Assembly (NCBI RefSeq): GCF_027924565.1
Contig: NZ_AP027041.1
Coordinates: 2,170,001-2,234,000 of the forward strand
Direction of reading: 5' to 3'
DNA: 64,000 nt
Source: Lysobacter auxotrophicus
GTDB taxonomy: Bacteria; Pseudomonadota; Gammaproteobacteria; Xanthomonadales; Xanthomonadaceae
Shown here: positions 18,291-27,932 of the stretch, one piece after another
Layout of the letters: each line of letters starts with the position of its first letter
Position numbering within the stretch: the first letter of the stretch is position 1
Position numbers and translations under genes: made by a program
Notes under the pieces: generated by a model
Told to the model about the DNA's origin: nothing
The model's input: only the letters and a program-made list of their open reading frames with translations
Database searches by the model: none

Positions 18291-19007
18291 GTGAGACAGA
18301 TCGCGGTACGCAACCTGCACAACCAGGTCATCCAGGAGATCGGCCGGCTCATCGTCAGCGGCGAGATCAAGCCGGGCGAACTGCTGCCGCGCGAGGAAGC
18401 GCTGGCGCAGCGCATGGCCGTCAGCCGCACGGCACTGCGCGAAGCGCTGAAGGTGCTGGGTTCCAAGGGCCTGATCGAAACCAAGCAGAAGACCGGCTCA
18501 CGCGTGCGCGACACGCGCTACTGGAACCAGCTGGACGCGGACATCCTGGCGTGGCGCTGCGCGTCGATGCCGACGGAGGACTTCGTCGAGAAGCTGGTGG
18601 AGATGCGCGAGATCATCGAACCGGCGGCGGCTGCCGCGGCGGCGCGCAAGCGTACGCCGGAACAGCTGGCGCGCATCAAGGCCGCGTACGAGGCAATGGC
18701 GGCCGCGCAGGATCTGGATGCCTGGGCGAAGGCCGACCTGGAGTTCCACGAGTGCGTGCTCGACGCGGCCAACAACGAGCTGATGGGCTCGCTGTTCTCG
18801 GTGATCGACACGGCGCTGGGTGCGTATTTCATCCTGTCGGCGAAGACCGCGGTGGACTTCAAGTACTCGCTGCCGCGGCACTTCGCGGTGTACGACGCCA
18901 TCCGGCTGAAGCGGCCCGAACAGGCGCGCGAAGCGATGCACGGGATGATCGTGGACTCGCGCGCGAACATCAAAGGACGGGGACGCGCGCGCAAGGCGGC
19001 TCGCTAG
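18291..19007 (+). CDS. FadR-subfamily GntR transcriptional regulator of the galactose locus (DgoR-like)
   Basis: 238 residues. The N-terminal winged helix is plain: [48 protein letters not shown]-terminal FCD (all-helical ligand-binding) domain follows, with metal/ligand residues in [14 protein letters not shown] and [10 protein letters not shown]. As first gene of the KDPGal aldolase-galactonate dehydratase operon it is the likely repressor, released by galactonate or a later intermediate as in E. coli DgoR (inference). I chose GTG 18291, which has a strong GGAGGGGG site; an ATG at 18270 with a weaker GGAG is the alternative and adds seven residues. Confidence 0.88.
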   Translation: MRQIAVRNLHNQVIQEIGRLIVSGEIKPGELLPREEALAQRMAVSRTALREALKVLGSKGLIETKQKTGSRVRDTRYWNQLDADILAWRCASMPTEDFVEKLVEMREIIEPAAAAAAARKRTPEQLARIKAAYEAMAAAQDLDAWAKADLEFHECVLDAANNELMGSLFSVIDTALGAYFILSAKTAVDFKYSLPRHFAVYDAIRLKRPEQAREAMHGMIVDSRANIKGRGRARKAAR

Positions 19008-19044
19008 CCCGGGACACGCAACCCCCCACATCGACGGAGTGCGC

Positions 19045-19671
19045 ATGAGCACCGCCTGGCTGCAACCCCTTCCCCTGGTTGCGATCCTGCGCGGGCTCAC
19101 CCCGCAGGACGCGTTGCCTGTCGGAGCCGCGCTGTTCGACGCCGGTTTCCGCGTCATCGAAGTACCGCTTAATTCGCCGCAGCCGCTGGAGAGCATCGCG
19201 CTGCTCGCGCGCGAATTCGGCGAGCGCGCCCTCGTCGGTGCCGGCACCGTGCTCACGCCCGGACAGGTGTCGCAGGTGAAGGACGCCGGCGGAAAGCTCA
19301 TCGTCATGCCGCACGGCGATACGGCCGTGATCCGCGCCGCGAAGGACGCAGGCCTGACCTGCACGCCGGGCGTGGCGACGCCGACCGAAGCCTTTGCCGC
19401 ACTCGCCGCCGGCGCCGACGCGCTGAAGCTCTTCCCCGCCGAACAACTCCCGCCCTCCGTGTTGAAGGCATGGTCGAGCGTGCTGCCCCGCGGCACCGCG
19501 CTGCTGCCCGTGGGCGGCATCACGCCCGACAACATGGGCGACTACCGGAAGGCCGGCGCCGCCGGCTTCGGCATCGGCTCGGCGCTGTATGCGCCGGGCC
19601 TGGACGCGAACGAGGTCGCGCGTCGCGCGCGCGCCTTCGTCGACGGCTGGAATTCCATCAACCGCACCTGA
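19045..19671 (+). CDS. dgoA: 2-dehydro-3-deoxy-6-phosphogalactonate aldolase
   Basis: 208 residues, the size of E. coli DgoA (205). It splits KDPGal into pyruvate and glyceraldehyde 3-phosphate. The class I KDPG/KDPGal aldolase pattern is present: LVAILRG at the N-terminus, the base Glu39 in [10 protein letters not shown], the GAGTVL phosphate region, and the Schiff-base Lys128 in [21 protein letters not shown] is the version typical of the galactonate rather than gluconate enzyme. ATG 19045 has GGAG five bases upstream; GTG 19039 is less likely. Second gene of the operon. Confidence 0.94.
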   Translation: MSTAWLQPLPLVAILRGLTPQDALPVGAALFDAGFRVIEVPLNSPQPLESIALLAREFGERALVGAGTVLTPGQVSQVKDAGGKLIVMPHGDTAVIRAAKDAGLTCTPGVATPTEAFAALAAGADALKLFPAEQLPPSVLKAWSSVLPRGTALLPVGGITPDNMGDYRKAGAAGFGIGSALYAPGLDANEVARRARAFVDGWNSINRT

Positions 19672-19705
19672 CCGACGCACGCAACGAGCACGGACCCCCA
19701 CACGC

Positions 19706-20854
19706 ATGAAGATCACCGCCATCACCACTTTCCTCGTGCCGCCGCGCTGGTGTTTCGTGCGCATCGACACCGATGCCGGCATCACCGGCTGGGGAGAGCC
19801 CATCGTCGAAGGCCGCGCGCACACCGTCGCCGCCGCCGTGGACGAGCTGTCCGATTACCTGATCGGCAAGGACCCGCGCTTCATCGAAGACCACTGGAAC
19901 GTGATGTACCGCGGCGGCTTCTATCGCGGCGGCCCGATCCTGATGAGCGCGCTGGCCGGCATCGACCAGGCGCTGTGGGACATCCACGGCAAAGCGCTGG
20001 GCGTGCCGGTGCACGCGCTGCTCGGTGGACAGGTGCGCGACCGCATCCGCGTGTATTCGTGGATCGGCGGCGACCGCCCGGCCGAAACCGCACGCGCCGC
20101 GAAGGACGCCGTCGCGCGCGGTTTCAGTGCGGTGAAGATGAACGCCACGGAGGAAGTGCAGTTCGTCGACACGCACGAGAAGGTCTCGCGCGTGCTGGAG
20201 AACGTGCAGGCCGTGCGCGATGCGGTCGGTCGCGAAGTCGGCCTCGCGGTGGATTTCCACGGCCGCGTGCACAAGCCGATGGCGAAGGTGCTGATGCGCG
20301 AACTGGCGCCGTTCGGGTTGATGTTCATCGAGGAGCCGGTGCTGTCCGAGCACCTGGAATGCATCCCGGAACTCGCCGCCCTGTCCCCGGCCCCGATCGC
20401 GCTGGGGGAGCGGCTGTATTCGCGCTACGACTTCAAGCGCGTGCTGCAGACCGGCGGCGTGGACATCATCCAGCCCGATCCCTCGCATTCCGGTGGCATT
20501 ACCGAAACGCGCAAGATCGCCGCGATGGCCGAGGCCTTCGACGTCGCGCTCGCGCTGCACTGCCCGCTCGGCCCGATCGCGCTGGCCGCGAACCTGCAGC
20601 TCGACGCCGTCTGCTACAACGCCTTCATCCAGGAGCAGAGCCTGGGTATCCATTACAACGCCAACAACGACCTGCTCGATTACCTCACCGACCGCGCGCC
20701 GTTCGCGTACGAAGGCGGTTACGTCGCGATCCCGCAGGGCCCGGGCCTGGGCATCGAGATCAACCAGGACTACGTGGACGAGCGCGCGGCCGAGGGCCAC
20801 CGCTGGCGCAATCCGATCTGGCGCCACGCCGACGGCAGCGTGGCGGAGTGGTGA
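19706..20854 (+). CDS. dgoD: D-galactonate dehydratase (enolase superfamily)
   Basis: 382 residues, identical in length to E. coli DgoD. It dehydrates D-galactonate to 2-dehydro-3-deoxygalactonate in the cytoplasm. Superfamily residues are visible: the Mg ligands in VDFHGRVHKP, FIEEPVLSEH and ALGERLYSRYD; the Asp/His region HSGGITETRK and ALHCPLGPIALAAN; and the N-terminal capping motif TAITTFLVPPRWCFVRI. The high resemblance to DgoD identifies the sugar acid handled by this locus as galactonate. It lies directly after the aldolase gene and its stop codon is adjacent to the next gene's start. Confidence 0.95.
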   Translation: MKITAITTFLVPPRWCFVRIDTDAGITGWGEPIVEGRAHTVAAAVDELSDYLIGKDPRFIEDHWNVMYRGGFYRGGPILMSALAGIDQALWDIHGKALGVPVHALLGGQVRDRIRVYSWIGGDRPAETARAAKDAVARGFSAVKMNATEEVQFVDTHEKVSRVLENVQAVRDAVGREVGLAVDFHGRVHKPMAKVLMRELAPFGLMFIEEPVLSEHLECIPELAALSPAPIALGERLYSRYDFKRVLQTGGVDIIQPDPSHSGGITETRKIAAMAEAFDVALALHCPLGPIALAANLQLDAVCYNAFIQEQSLGIHYNANNDLLDYLTDRAPFAYEGGYVAIPQGPGLGIEINQDYVDERAAEGHRWRNPIWRHADGSVAEW

Positions 20855-20859
20855 GCCCG

Positions 20860-21621
20860 ATGACCATGGCGAACTACCCCAGCCTCGCGGGCCGCGCGGT
20901 CCTGATCACCGGCGGCGCCACGGGCATCGGCGCGGGTTTCGTCGAGCATTTCGCGCGACAGGGCGCACGCGTGGCGTTCCTGGACATCGACGATGAAGGC
21001 GCGCGCGCATTGATCGACGCGTTGGCCGACGCCGAACACGCGCCCGTCTACCTGCGCTGCGACGTGACGGACCTCGACGCACTGCACGACGCCATCGCCC
21101 AGGCACGCGAGCGGATCGGCCGCATCGGCGTGCTGGTCAACAACGCCGCCAACGACGTGCGCCACGCCTTTGGCGGCACCACGCCGGCCGACTTCGAACG
21201 CAACATCGCCGTGAACCTTCGCCACCAGTACTTCGCGACGCAGGCGGTGGTGGACGACATGCGCGCGCTCGGCGGCGGCTCGGTGATCTGCCTGGGTTCG
21301 ACCGGCTGGATGATCAAGAACGCGGGCTATCCGATGTACGCGATGGCGAAATCCGCCGTGCACGGGCTGGTGAACGGACTGGCGCGCGAACTCGGCCGCG
21401 ACCGCATCCGCATCAACGCGCTCGTGCCGGGCTGGGTGATCACCGAAAAGCAGCAGCGCCTGTGGCTCGACGCCGAAGGCGAAGCGCAGATCGCGCGTTC
21501 GCAATGCCTGCCCGGCCACCTGAAGGCGGAGGATCTCGCCCGCATGGCGCTGTTCCTCGCCGCGGACGACAGCCGCATGTGCACCGGCCAGGATTTCATC
21601 GTGGACGGAGGCTGGGTTTGA
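20860..21621 (+). CDS. SDR-family dehydrogenase, probable D-galactose 1-dehydrogenase
   Basis: 253 residues, a classical short-chain dehydrogenase. It has the TGGATGIGAG nucleotide-binding motif, acidic LDID after beta-2 (favouring NAD), LVNNAAND, catalytic Ser147 in CLGSTGW, and Tyr160/Lys164 in YPMYAMAKSA. In the De Ley-Doudoroff scheme it oxidises D-galactose to galactono-lactone, which the following lactonase opens. Specificity is inferred from position between dgoD and the lactonase; L-arabinose or fucose would be alternatives. ATG 20860 was chosen; GTG 20851, overlapping the dgoD stop, is also possible. Confidence 0.85.
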   Translation: MTMANYPSLAGRAVLITGGATGIGAGFVEHFARQGARVAFLDIDDEGARALIDALADAEHAPVYLRCDVTDLDALHDAIAQARERIGRIGVLVNNAANDVRHAFGGTTPADFERNIAVNLRHQYFATQAVVDDMRALGGGSVICLGSTGWMIKNAGYPMYAMAKSAVHGLVNGLARELGRDRIRINALVPGWVITEKQQRLWLDAEGEAQIARSQCLPGHLKAEDLARMALFLAADDSRMCTGQDFIVDGGWV

Positions 21622-22523
21622 GCATCGAGGTGCGGGTTGCCGTGCAGGCCGAGAACCGGCTCGGCGAAGGCGTGCTGTGGTGCGATCGCGCGCAGGCGCT
21701 GTACTGGACGGACATCCACGCTGCGATGCTGTGGCGTTACGTGCCCGCCGACGGCGCCGTGCGCAGCTGGCCGATGCCCGAGCGCCTGGCATCGTTCGCG
21801 CTGTGCGTCGCCGACGACTGGCTGCTGCTCGCGCTCGCGACGCGGTTCGCTTTCTTCAACATCGCCACGGGCGAACTCCGGGACATCTGTACGCTCCCCA
21901 TCGCGCCGCAGACGCGCGCCAACGACGGCGCGTGCGACCGCCACGGACGTTTCGTCGTCGGCACGCTGCACGAGCCGTCGACGGGCGGCAAGCGCGCGAT
22001 CGGCACGTTCCTGCGCCTGGACGCGGACCTAGCGGTGCGTGAACTGCCGTTGCCGCGCGTCGCCATCGCCAACGCCATTGCGTTCAGCCCGGACGGCAGC
22101 ACGATGTACTTCTGCGACTCGCTGCAGAAGAAAATCCTGCGTTGCGAATACGGCGACGAGGTCGGCAACGTCTCGACCTTCGTCGATCTCACCGCGCTGG
22201 AAGGCGGCGAACCCGACGGCTCGTGCGTCGACCGCGAAGGCGGCGTGTGGAACGCGCAATGGGGCGCGTCGCGTGTCGTGCGCTATCGCGCCGATGGCAT
22301 CGAGGATCGCGTCGTCGCGATGCCCACCGCGCAGCCCACGCGTCCCGCGTTCGGCGGGCCGACGCTGTCCACGCTCTACGTCACCAGCGCGCACGACGGC
22401 ATGGCCGATGCGGCGCGCTCGATCGATCGCCATGCCGGCGACGTGTTCGCGTTCGAGCCCGGCCTGGCCGGCCTGCGCGAGCCGCGTTTCGCCGGCGACC
22501 CCGATGCCGCGCCGCGTCGCTGA
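21618..22523 (+). CDS. SMP-30/gluconolactonase family lactonase (probable galactonolactonase)
   Basis: 301 residues forming a six-bladed propeller of the SMP-30/regucalcin family. Metal-site residues are in RLGEGVLW (Glu), RANDGACDRHGRFVVGT (Asn/Asp), ANAIAFSPDGSTMYFCDS (Asn) and GEPDGSCVDREGGVW. It would hydrolyse the 1,4- or 1,5-lactone produced by the adjacent dehydrogenase to free galactonate. The start is TTG 21618, which overlaps the upstream stop (TTGA) and has a GGAGG site seven bases away; GTG 21630 is a weaker alternative. Confidence 0.9.
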   Translation: MSIEVRVAVQAENRLGEGVLWCDRAQALYWTDIHAAMLWRYVPADGAVRSWPMPERLASFALCVADDWLLLALATRFAFFNIATGELRDICTLPIAPQTRANDGACDRHGRFVVGTLHEPSTGGKRAIGTFLRLDADLAVRELPLPRVAIANAIAFSPDGSTMYFCDSLQKKILRCEYGDEVGNVSTFVDLTALEGGEPDGSCVDREGGVWNAQWGASRVVRYRADGIEDRVVAMPTAQPTRPAFGGPTLSTLYVTSAHDGMADAARSIDRHAGDVFAFEPGLAGLREPRFAGDPDAAPRR

Positions 22524-22553
22524 CGCCGCGCCCACCCTGCGGAGACTTTGCGA

Positions 22554-24116
22554 ATGAGCCTTTCCCCCCTCGACGTCGGCATCGTGCTGGCCTACCTCGC
22601 AGGCATCTTCGTGCTGGCGCAGTGGGTCTCGCGCGAGAAAGGCGGGCACCAGAAATCGGCGCAGGATTACTTCCTCGCCAGCCGCGCCCTGCCCTGGTGG
22701 GCGATCGGCGCGTCGCTGATCGCGGCGAACATCTCCGCCGAACAGATCATCGGGATGTCCGGTTCGGGTTACGCGATCGGGCTTGCCATCGCCTCGTACG
22801 AATGGATGGGCGCGGTGACGCTGCTGATCGTCGGCAAGTGGTTCCTGCCGATCTTCCTGCGCAACCAGGTCACCACGATGCCGCAGTTCCTGGAGGAACG
22901 GTACGGCAACCGCATCCGCACGCTGATGGCCGTGTTCTGGCTGGGGCTGTACGTGTTCGTGAACCTGACCTCGATCCTGTGGCTGGGTTCCATCGCGGTA
23001 TCGCAGGTCGCCGGCATGGACCAGACGCTGGCGCTGATCCTGCTGGGGTTGTTCGCGCTGGCGTACCAGCTCTACGGCGGCCTGAAGGCGGTGGCATTGA
23101 CCGACATCGTCCAGGTCACCCTGCTGGTGCTGGGCGGGTTGCTGGTCACCGGCATCACGCTGGGGCAGATCGGCAACGGCAGCATCGTCGCGGGCTTCCA
23201 CACGCTGTGGACCACGCATCCGGCGAAGTTCCAGATGATCCTCGACCCGTCCAACCCCTTCTACAAGGACCTGCCTGGCCTGTCGGTGCTGCTGGGCGGG
23301 CTGTGGATCGCGAACCTGAGCTACTGGGGTTTCAACCAGTACATCATCCAGCGCGCACTGGCCGCCAAGGACATCCGCGAAGCGCAGAAGGGCGTGGTGT
23401 TCGCCGCGTTCCTGAAGCTGCTGATGCCGGTGATCGTGGTGCTGCCGGGCATCGCCGCGGTGATGCTGGCGCCGTCGCTGGAACGTCCCGACGCGGCGTA
23501 TCCGACGATGATGCGCCTGCTGCCCAGCGGCGTGCTGGGCCTGGTGTTCGCCGCGCTGGTGGCGGCGATCGTGGCCTCGCTCGCATCCAAGATCAATTCG
23601 GTCGCGACCATCTTCACCCTGGACTTCTACGCCAAGCGCAACACCGAAGCGTCGCAGCCGAAGCTGGTTCGCGTCGGTCGCATCACCGCCGCCGTGTCGA
23701 TCCTCATCGCCGTGCTCACCGCGCGCCCGCTGCTTGGCAGCTTCGACCAGGGCTTCCAGTACATCCAGGAATTCACCGGCTTCTTCACGCCGGGCATCGT
23801 GGTGATCTTCCTGCAGGGCCTGTTCTGGAAGCGCGCCAACGAAGCCGGCGCGCTCGCGGCGGCGGTCGGCTCGTTCGTGCTCTCGCTCGCGCTGAAGCTG
23901 CTGTGGCCCGACCTTCCGTTCATGGACCGCATCGGGCTGGTGTTCCTGCTGTCGTTCGCGCTTGCCACCGTGGTCGCGCTGGCGACCCCCGCGAGCGGTG
24001 CGCGCGATCGCATCCGCACCGACGATGTGAGCTATGCGACGGCGCCGTCGTTCAACGTGGCCTCGCTTGCGGTGCTGGCGATCCTCGTCGCGCTGTACGC
24101 GACGTTCTGGCACTGA
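22554..24116 (+). CDS. Sodium:solute symporter family sugar transporter (SGLT type)
   Basis: 520 residues with about 14 hydrophobic helices. The sodium/galactose symporter pattern is clear: DYFLASRALPWWAIGASLIAANIS near the start, EQIIGMSGSGYAIGL, the ALYQLYGGLKAV-type segment, and SLASKINSVATIFTLDFY with the conserved Na-site region. It carries the released monosaccharide across the inner membrane with sodium. The context (mutarotase, galactose dehydrogenase) points to D-galactose. ATG 22554 has a GCGGAGA site. It lies between the lactonase and a BNR-fold gene, three bases before the latter. Confidence 0.92.
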   Translation: MSLSPLDVGIVLAYLAGIFVLAQWVSREKGGHQKSAQDYFLASRALPWWAIGASLIAANISAEQIIGMSGSGYAIGLAIASYEWMGAVTLLIVGKWFLPIFLRNQVTTMPQFLEERYGNRIRTLMAVFWLGLYVFVNLTSILWLGSIAVSQVAGMDQTLALILLGLFALAYQLYGGLKAVALTDIVQVTLLVLGGLLVTGITLGQIGNGSIVAGFHTLWTTHPAKFQMILDPSNPFYKDLPGLSVLLGGLWIANLSYWGFNQYIIQRALAAKDIREAQKGVVFAAFLKLLMPVIVVLPGIAAVMLAPSLERPDAAYPTMMRLLPSGVLGLVFAALVAAIVASLASKINSVATIFTLDFYAKRNTEASQPKLVRVGRITAAVSILIAVLTARPLLGSFDQGFQYIQEFTGFFTPGIVVIFLQGLFWKRANEAGALAAAVGSFVLSLALKLLWPDLPFMDRIGLVFLLSFALATVVALATPASGARDRIRTDDVSYATAPSFNVASLAVLAILVALYATFWH

Positions 24117-24118
24117 CG

Positions 24119-25135
24119 ATGCGCGCCTTCGTCCTCGCACTCGCATTGCTCGCCGCCGCGCCCTGCGCGACGGCAGGCGTGCAGTGGACCGACACCGCCA
24201 CCCTCGCCGAGAGCAACGCGGCGTGGGGACGGCTCGCGCGTCTTCCCGATGGCCGCTGGCTTGCGGTGACCACGCGCTTCCACGGCAAGGCAACGCCGAG
24301 CACGCTGACGATCTCGCTGGGAGATGCACGGGGCCGGCAGTGGCAGGAACTTTCGAGCGTCGCCGAAGCCGGTCGCAACATCGACAACGGCGAGCTGATC
24401 GTGCTGCCGGGCGGCCGCATCCTGCTGGGCATGCGCTCGCTGGTGGAAGGCAAGTCGTATCGATTGAACGTGCATGCCAGCGACGACGGCGGCCGGACGT
24501 GGCGTTTTCTCAGCACCATCGACCGCAACGAGGATCCGCGCGGCCGCAAGGATCGCGGCGTGTGGGAACCCGTGTTCACGCAGCTCGCCGACGGCGCGCT
24601 TTCGGTGCTCTACGCAGACGAAACGCTCGCCGATGGCGACCCGTCGTATAACCAGGTCGTGTCCCAGCGGCTCTCGCGTGATGGCGGTGCAAGCTGGGGC
24701 GCGAAATCGGTCCTGGTGAAGCAGGCCGGCGGCGGCAAGCTGCGCCCCGGCATGCCGGTGATGTCGCGCATGCAGGACGGCCGCTACCTGCTGGTGTTCG
24801 AGATCTGCGGCGACGATCCGCAATGTCCGGTCTCCACCAAGGCGTCGGACGACGGCGTCGCCTGGCCCGACGGCCTCGGCACGCCGCTCGCGGACCAGCG
24901 CTGCGGCCCGCAGCTCACCACGACCACGCGCGGCACGGTGTTCGTGACCTCGTGCCAGAACGAGGTCACCTTCAGCGACGACAACGGCGCGCATTGGCAA
25001 CGCGTGGCGCCGCCGGCGTGGCCGGGCGGCTTCCGCCATTCGTGGCCGGCGATCTACCAGCTGGGCGAGGACGAGATCGGCGTGGTCAACGGAACGCCCG
25101 GCGGCGGCGTGAAGATCCGCATCGGCACGTTCTGA
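24119..25135 (+). CDS. Secreted sialidase-fold (BNR repeat) protein
   Basis: 338 residues with signal peptide MRAFVLALALLAAAPCATA. Asp-box repeats include HASDDGGRTWRFL, SRDGGASWGAK, KASDDGVAWPDG and SDDNGAHWQRV. KDRGVWEPVFTQLADGALSVLYADE corresponds closely to NKGVWEPYIVVLDDGRMVVFYSTE of the 16611 protein, so the two are distant paralogues within one locus; this one lacks the C-terminal carbohydrate-binding domain. It probably acts on a side-chain linkage of the same polymer. Last gene of the GntR-led operon; it converges on the permease gene ending at 25145. Confidence 0.8.
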   Translation: MRAFVLALALLAAAPCATAGVQWTDTATLAESNAAWGRLARLPDGRWLAVTTRFHGKATPSTLTISLGDARGRQWQELSSVAEAGRNIDNGELIVLPGGRILLGMRSLVEGKSYRLNVHASDDGGRTWRFLSTIDRNEDPRGRKDRGVWEPVFTQLADGALSVLYADETLADGDPSYNQVVSQRLSRDGGASWGAKSVLVKQAGGGKLRPGMPVMSRMQDGRYLLVFEICGDDPQCPVSTKASDDGVAWPDGLGTPLADQRCGPQLTTTTRGTVFVTSCQNEVTFSDDNGAHWQRVAPPAWPGGFRHSWPAIYQLGEDEIGVVNGTPGGGVKIRIGTF

Positions 25136-25144
25136 CCCCGGCGC

Positions 25145-26575
25145 TCACACCGACAGCCAGCCGGCCGCCAGGCCGTGGAAGGCGACGATCGCCGCGGTGC
25201 ACACGAGCGCGCAGACAGCCCACTCGCCCGCGCGCAGCACCCGCAAGCCGCCGCCGCGCGACACCACGAACGCCACCGACACCGGCGCGTACAGCAGCGC
25301 CGAAAGCAGCAGGTAGCGCGTGCCGCCAAGCAGCAGCATCGCCGCCGTGTAGAGCGTCGCGATGGCGGCGCACGCGATGCCGCGGCGTCGCAGGTCCGAC
25401 TCCGCGGCTGCGTACGTCTGCCCGCTCCAGGCCAGCTTGAAACCCGCCGCGGCGACGAGGAAGTACGGCACCAGCGTCATCGCGCTGGTCATCTTGAGCG
25501 CAAGCAGGAAGGCGTATTCGGCGAACCACGTGACCAGCAGGAAGGTCTGGATCAACGCGTTGGTCAGCCACAACGCGACGACGGGAACGCCGCGCGCGTT
25601 CTCGCGCGCCATCGCCTGCGGCAGCGTGCCGTCGCGCGCCGCCGAATGCAGCACTTCGGCCGCGAGCAGCGACCACGCCAGGTAGTTGCCGAGCACGGAG
25701 ATCAGCAGCGACACGCTGACGAACACCCTGCCCCACGGGCCGACCACCGCCTCCATCACGCCCGCCATCGACGGCGTGGGCTGCGCGGACAGTTCCGGGC
25801 GAAGCAGGATGCCGTACGAGAACATCGTCACCAGCACCAGCAGGCACAACACGCCGAGGAAGCCCAACACCGTCGCGAGCCCCACGTCTTCCCGTCGCTT
25901 CGCGTAGCGCGAGTACACGCTCGCGCCTTCGATGCCGACGAAGGCGAACACCGTCACCAGCAAGGTCGCACGCACCTGCCCGGCGATGCCGCCCACGCCG
26001 GGCGCGTCGGCGCCCCACAGGTTCGCGGCGAACACGTCGCGCCGGAAGCCGACCACGGCCACGAACAGGAACGTCGCGATGGGCAGCAGCTTGGCGATGG
26101 TCGCGATGGTGTTGAGCGCAGCGGCCTGCTTGATGCCGTGCAGGATCAGCACGTGCACCGCCCACAGCAGCAGCGAGGCGCACACGATCGCCACCGCCGT
26201 CGTGCCGTCGCCGAACACCGTGAAGAACTGCCCCAGCGTCGCCTTGATCAGCACCAGGCATGCGACGTCGGCAAGGCAGCAGCCCATCCAGTAACCGATC
26301 ACCGACACGAAACCCGCGTAATCGCCGAAGCCGGCGCGCGCGTACGCGTAGATGCCCGAATCCAGTTCGGGACGACGCCGCGACAAGGTCTGGAACACCA
26401 GCGCCAGCATCAGCATGCCGACGCCCGCGATGCACCAGGCGATCGCCGCGCCGACCACGCCCGTCGCGCGCGCGAACGCCGCCGGTAGCGCGAAGATCGC
26501 CGAGCCCACCATCGAACCGACGACGAGCGAGATCAGCGCCGCGAACGAAAGACGCTGGTCCGTCGTGGTGCTCAT
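25145..26575 (-). CDS. APC-family amino-acid antiporter, ArcD-like
   Basis: 476 residues, about 12 transmembrane helices. The basic amino acid/polyamine antiporter (APA) signature is seen in LISLVVGSMVGSAIFALPAAFA, and again in TVFAFVGIEGASVYSRYAKRREDVG, LGNYLAWSLLAAEVL and LTNALIQTFLLV. It is a close paralogue of the permease at 27933-29351. Next to arginine deiminase it is likely to exchange arginine with ornithine or citrulline (inference). ATG 26575 was taken as the start (MSTTTDQRLSF); the ribosome site is weak. It follows the deiminase gene on the same strand with a 43-base gap. Confidence 0.88.
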   Translation of the reverse strand: MSTTTDQRLSFAALISLVVGSMVGSAIFALPAAFARATGVVGAAIAWCIAGVGMLMLALVFQTLSRRRPELDSGIYAYARAGFGDYAGFVSVIGYWMGCCLADVACLVLIKATLGQFFTVFGDGTTAVAIVCASLLLWAVHVLILHGIKQAAALNTIATIAKLLPIATFLFVAVVGFRRDVFAANLWGADAPGVGGIAGQVRATLLVTVFAFVGIEGASVYSRYAKRREDVGLATVLGFLGVLCLLVLVTMFSYGILLRPELSAQPTPSMAGVMEAVVGPWGRVFVSVSLLISVLGNYLAWSLLAAEVLHSAARDGTLPQAMARENARGVPVVALWLTNALIQTFLLVTWFAEYAFLLALKMTSAMTLVPYFLVAAAGFKLAWSGQTYAAAESDLRRRGIACAAIATLYTAAMLLLGGTRYLLLSALLYAPVSVAFVVSRGGGLRVLRAGEWAVCALVCTAAIVAFHGLAAGWLSV

Positions 26576-26618
26576 CGCCCGCGATCGCGTCACCCGCCAC
26601 GCGGGTAACGCGTGGCAC

Positions 26619-27884
26619 TCAGAAATCGACCGGATCGCGGATGATCGGGCACGTCATGCAGTGGCCGCCGCCGCGCCCGCGCCCCAGTTCCGCGCCGACG
26701 ATGGTGATCACCTCGATGCCGGCCTTGCGCAGCTGCGTGTTCGTGTAGGTGTTGCGGTCGTAGGCATACACCACGCCCGGCGAGGCGCACACCAGGTTCG
26801 CGCCGCTGTCCCACTGCGTGCGTTCCTGCTGGTACGCCGTGCCGCCGGTTTCGATCACGCGCAGCGTCTTGAAGCCCAGCGCCTCGCCGACGACGTCGAC
26901 GAAGGGCTTGTTCTCACGATGCAGTTCGACGCCGCTGGGATGGCTGCTTGGCCGGTACGAGAACGTGCGCACCTGGTTGATGAACTCCGGTGCCAGCAGC
27001 ACGACGTCGCGATCGGCGAAGGTGAACACCGTGTCCAGGTGCATCGCCGTGCGCATCTTCGGGATCACCGCGACGATCACCCGCTCCGCCGCGCCCTTCG
27101 CGAACAGCGTGCCGGCCAGCTGACTGATGGCTTGCCGCGAGGTGCGCTCGCTCATGCCGATCAGCACGTTGCCACGGCCGATCGGCATGACGTCGCCGCC
27201 TTCCAGCGTCGCCAGGCCATGGTCTGCGAGCGGGTCGCCCCACCAGACGTTCACCTTGCCCGCGAAATCCGGATGGAACCTGTAGATGGCGGTGGCGAGG
27301 ATGGTTTCCTCGTGGCGCGCGGGCCAGTACAACGGATTGAGCGTCACGCCGCCGTAGATCCAGCACGTGGTGTCGCGCGTGTAGAGCGTGTTGGGCAACG
27401 GCGGCAGCAGGTACTCGGTATGCCCGACCGCCTCGTGCACGACCTTGAGCACGTCGCCGCCGAACTTCTCCGGGAACTCCTCCACCGACAACCCGCCGAT
27501 CAGCGTTTCGGCGAGCGCGCGCGGCTCCAGGCTTTCCAGGTAGCCGCGGATCTCGTCGACGAGCCCGAGCCCGACCTGGTTCGGCACCACCTGGTGGTCG
27601 AGGATCCACTTCTTCGCTTCGGCGATCCCCATCGTTTCGGTCAGCAGGTTGTGCATCTCGACGACGTCGATGCCGCGATCGCGCATCTTGAGCACGAAGT
27701 CGTGGTGGTCGCGCTTGGCGTTCTCCACCCACAGCACGTCGTCGAACAGCAGGTAATCGCGATTGGTCGGCGTCAGGCGCTGGTGCGCGCGACCGGGCGA
27801 ACACACCATCACCTTGCGCAGCGTTCCGACTTCGGAATGCACGCCGAACTTGAGGTCAGCCTTTGGGTCTGCGGCAATGGCCAT
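26619..27884 (-). CDS. arcA: Arginine deiminase
   Basis: 421 residues, the usual length (Pseudomonas ArcA about 418). It hydrolyses L-arginine to citrulline and ammonia. Guanidine-modifying enzyme residues are all visible: [21 protein letters not shown] at the N-terminus, [33 protein letters not shown] (catalytic His region), WDSGANLVC, and the nucleophile Cys409 in GHCMTCPI. An AGGAGG site precedes ATG 27884. It lies between two ArcD-like antiporters on the same strand. The usual partners, ornithine carbamoyltransferase and carbamate kinase, are absent, so here the pathway either stops at citrulline or uses enzymes encoded elsewhere. Confidence 0.95.
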   Translation of the reverse strand: MAIAADPKADLKFGVHSEVGTLRKVMVCSPGRAHQRLTPTNRDYLLFDDVLWVENAKRDHHDFVLKMRDRGIDVVEMHNLLTETMGIAEAKKWILDHQVVPNQVGLGLVDEIRGYLESLEPRALAETLIGGLSVEEFPEKFGGDVLKVVHEAVGHTEYLLPPLPNTLYTRDTTCWIYGGVTLNPLYWPARHEETILATAIYRFHPDFAGKVNVWWGDPLADHGLATLEGGDVMPIGRGNVLIGMSERTSRQAISQLAGTLFAKGAAERVIVAVIPKMRTAMHLDTVFTFADRDVVLLAPEFINQVRTFSYRPSSHPSGVELHRENKPFVDVVGEALGFKTLRVIETGGTAYQQERTQWDSGANLVCASPGVVYAYDRNTYTNTQLRKAGIEVITIVGAELGRGRGGGHCMTCPIIRDPVDF

Positions 27885-27932
27885 GTCTGGGCCCTCCTGT
27901 GCGGGGCGCCTGGGGTAGCGCGCATATGCGTT

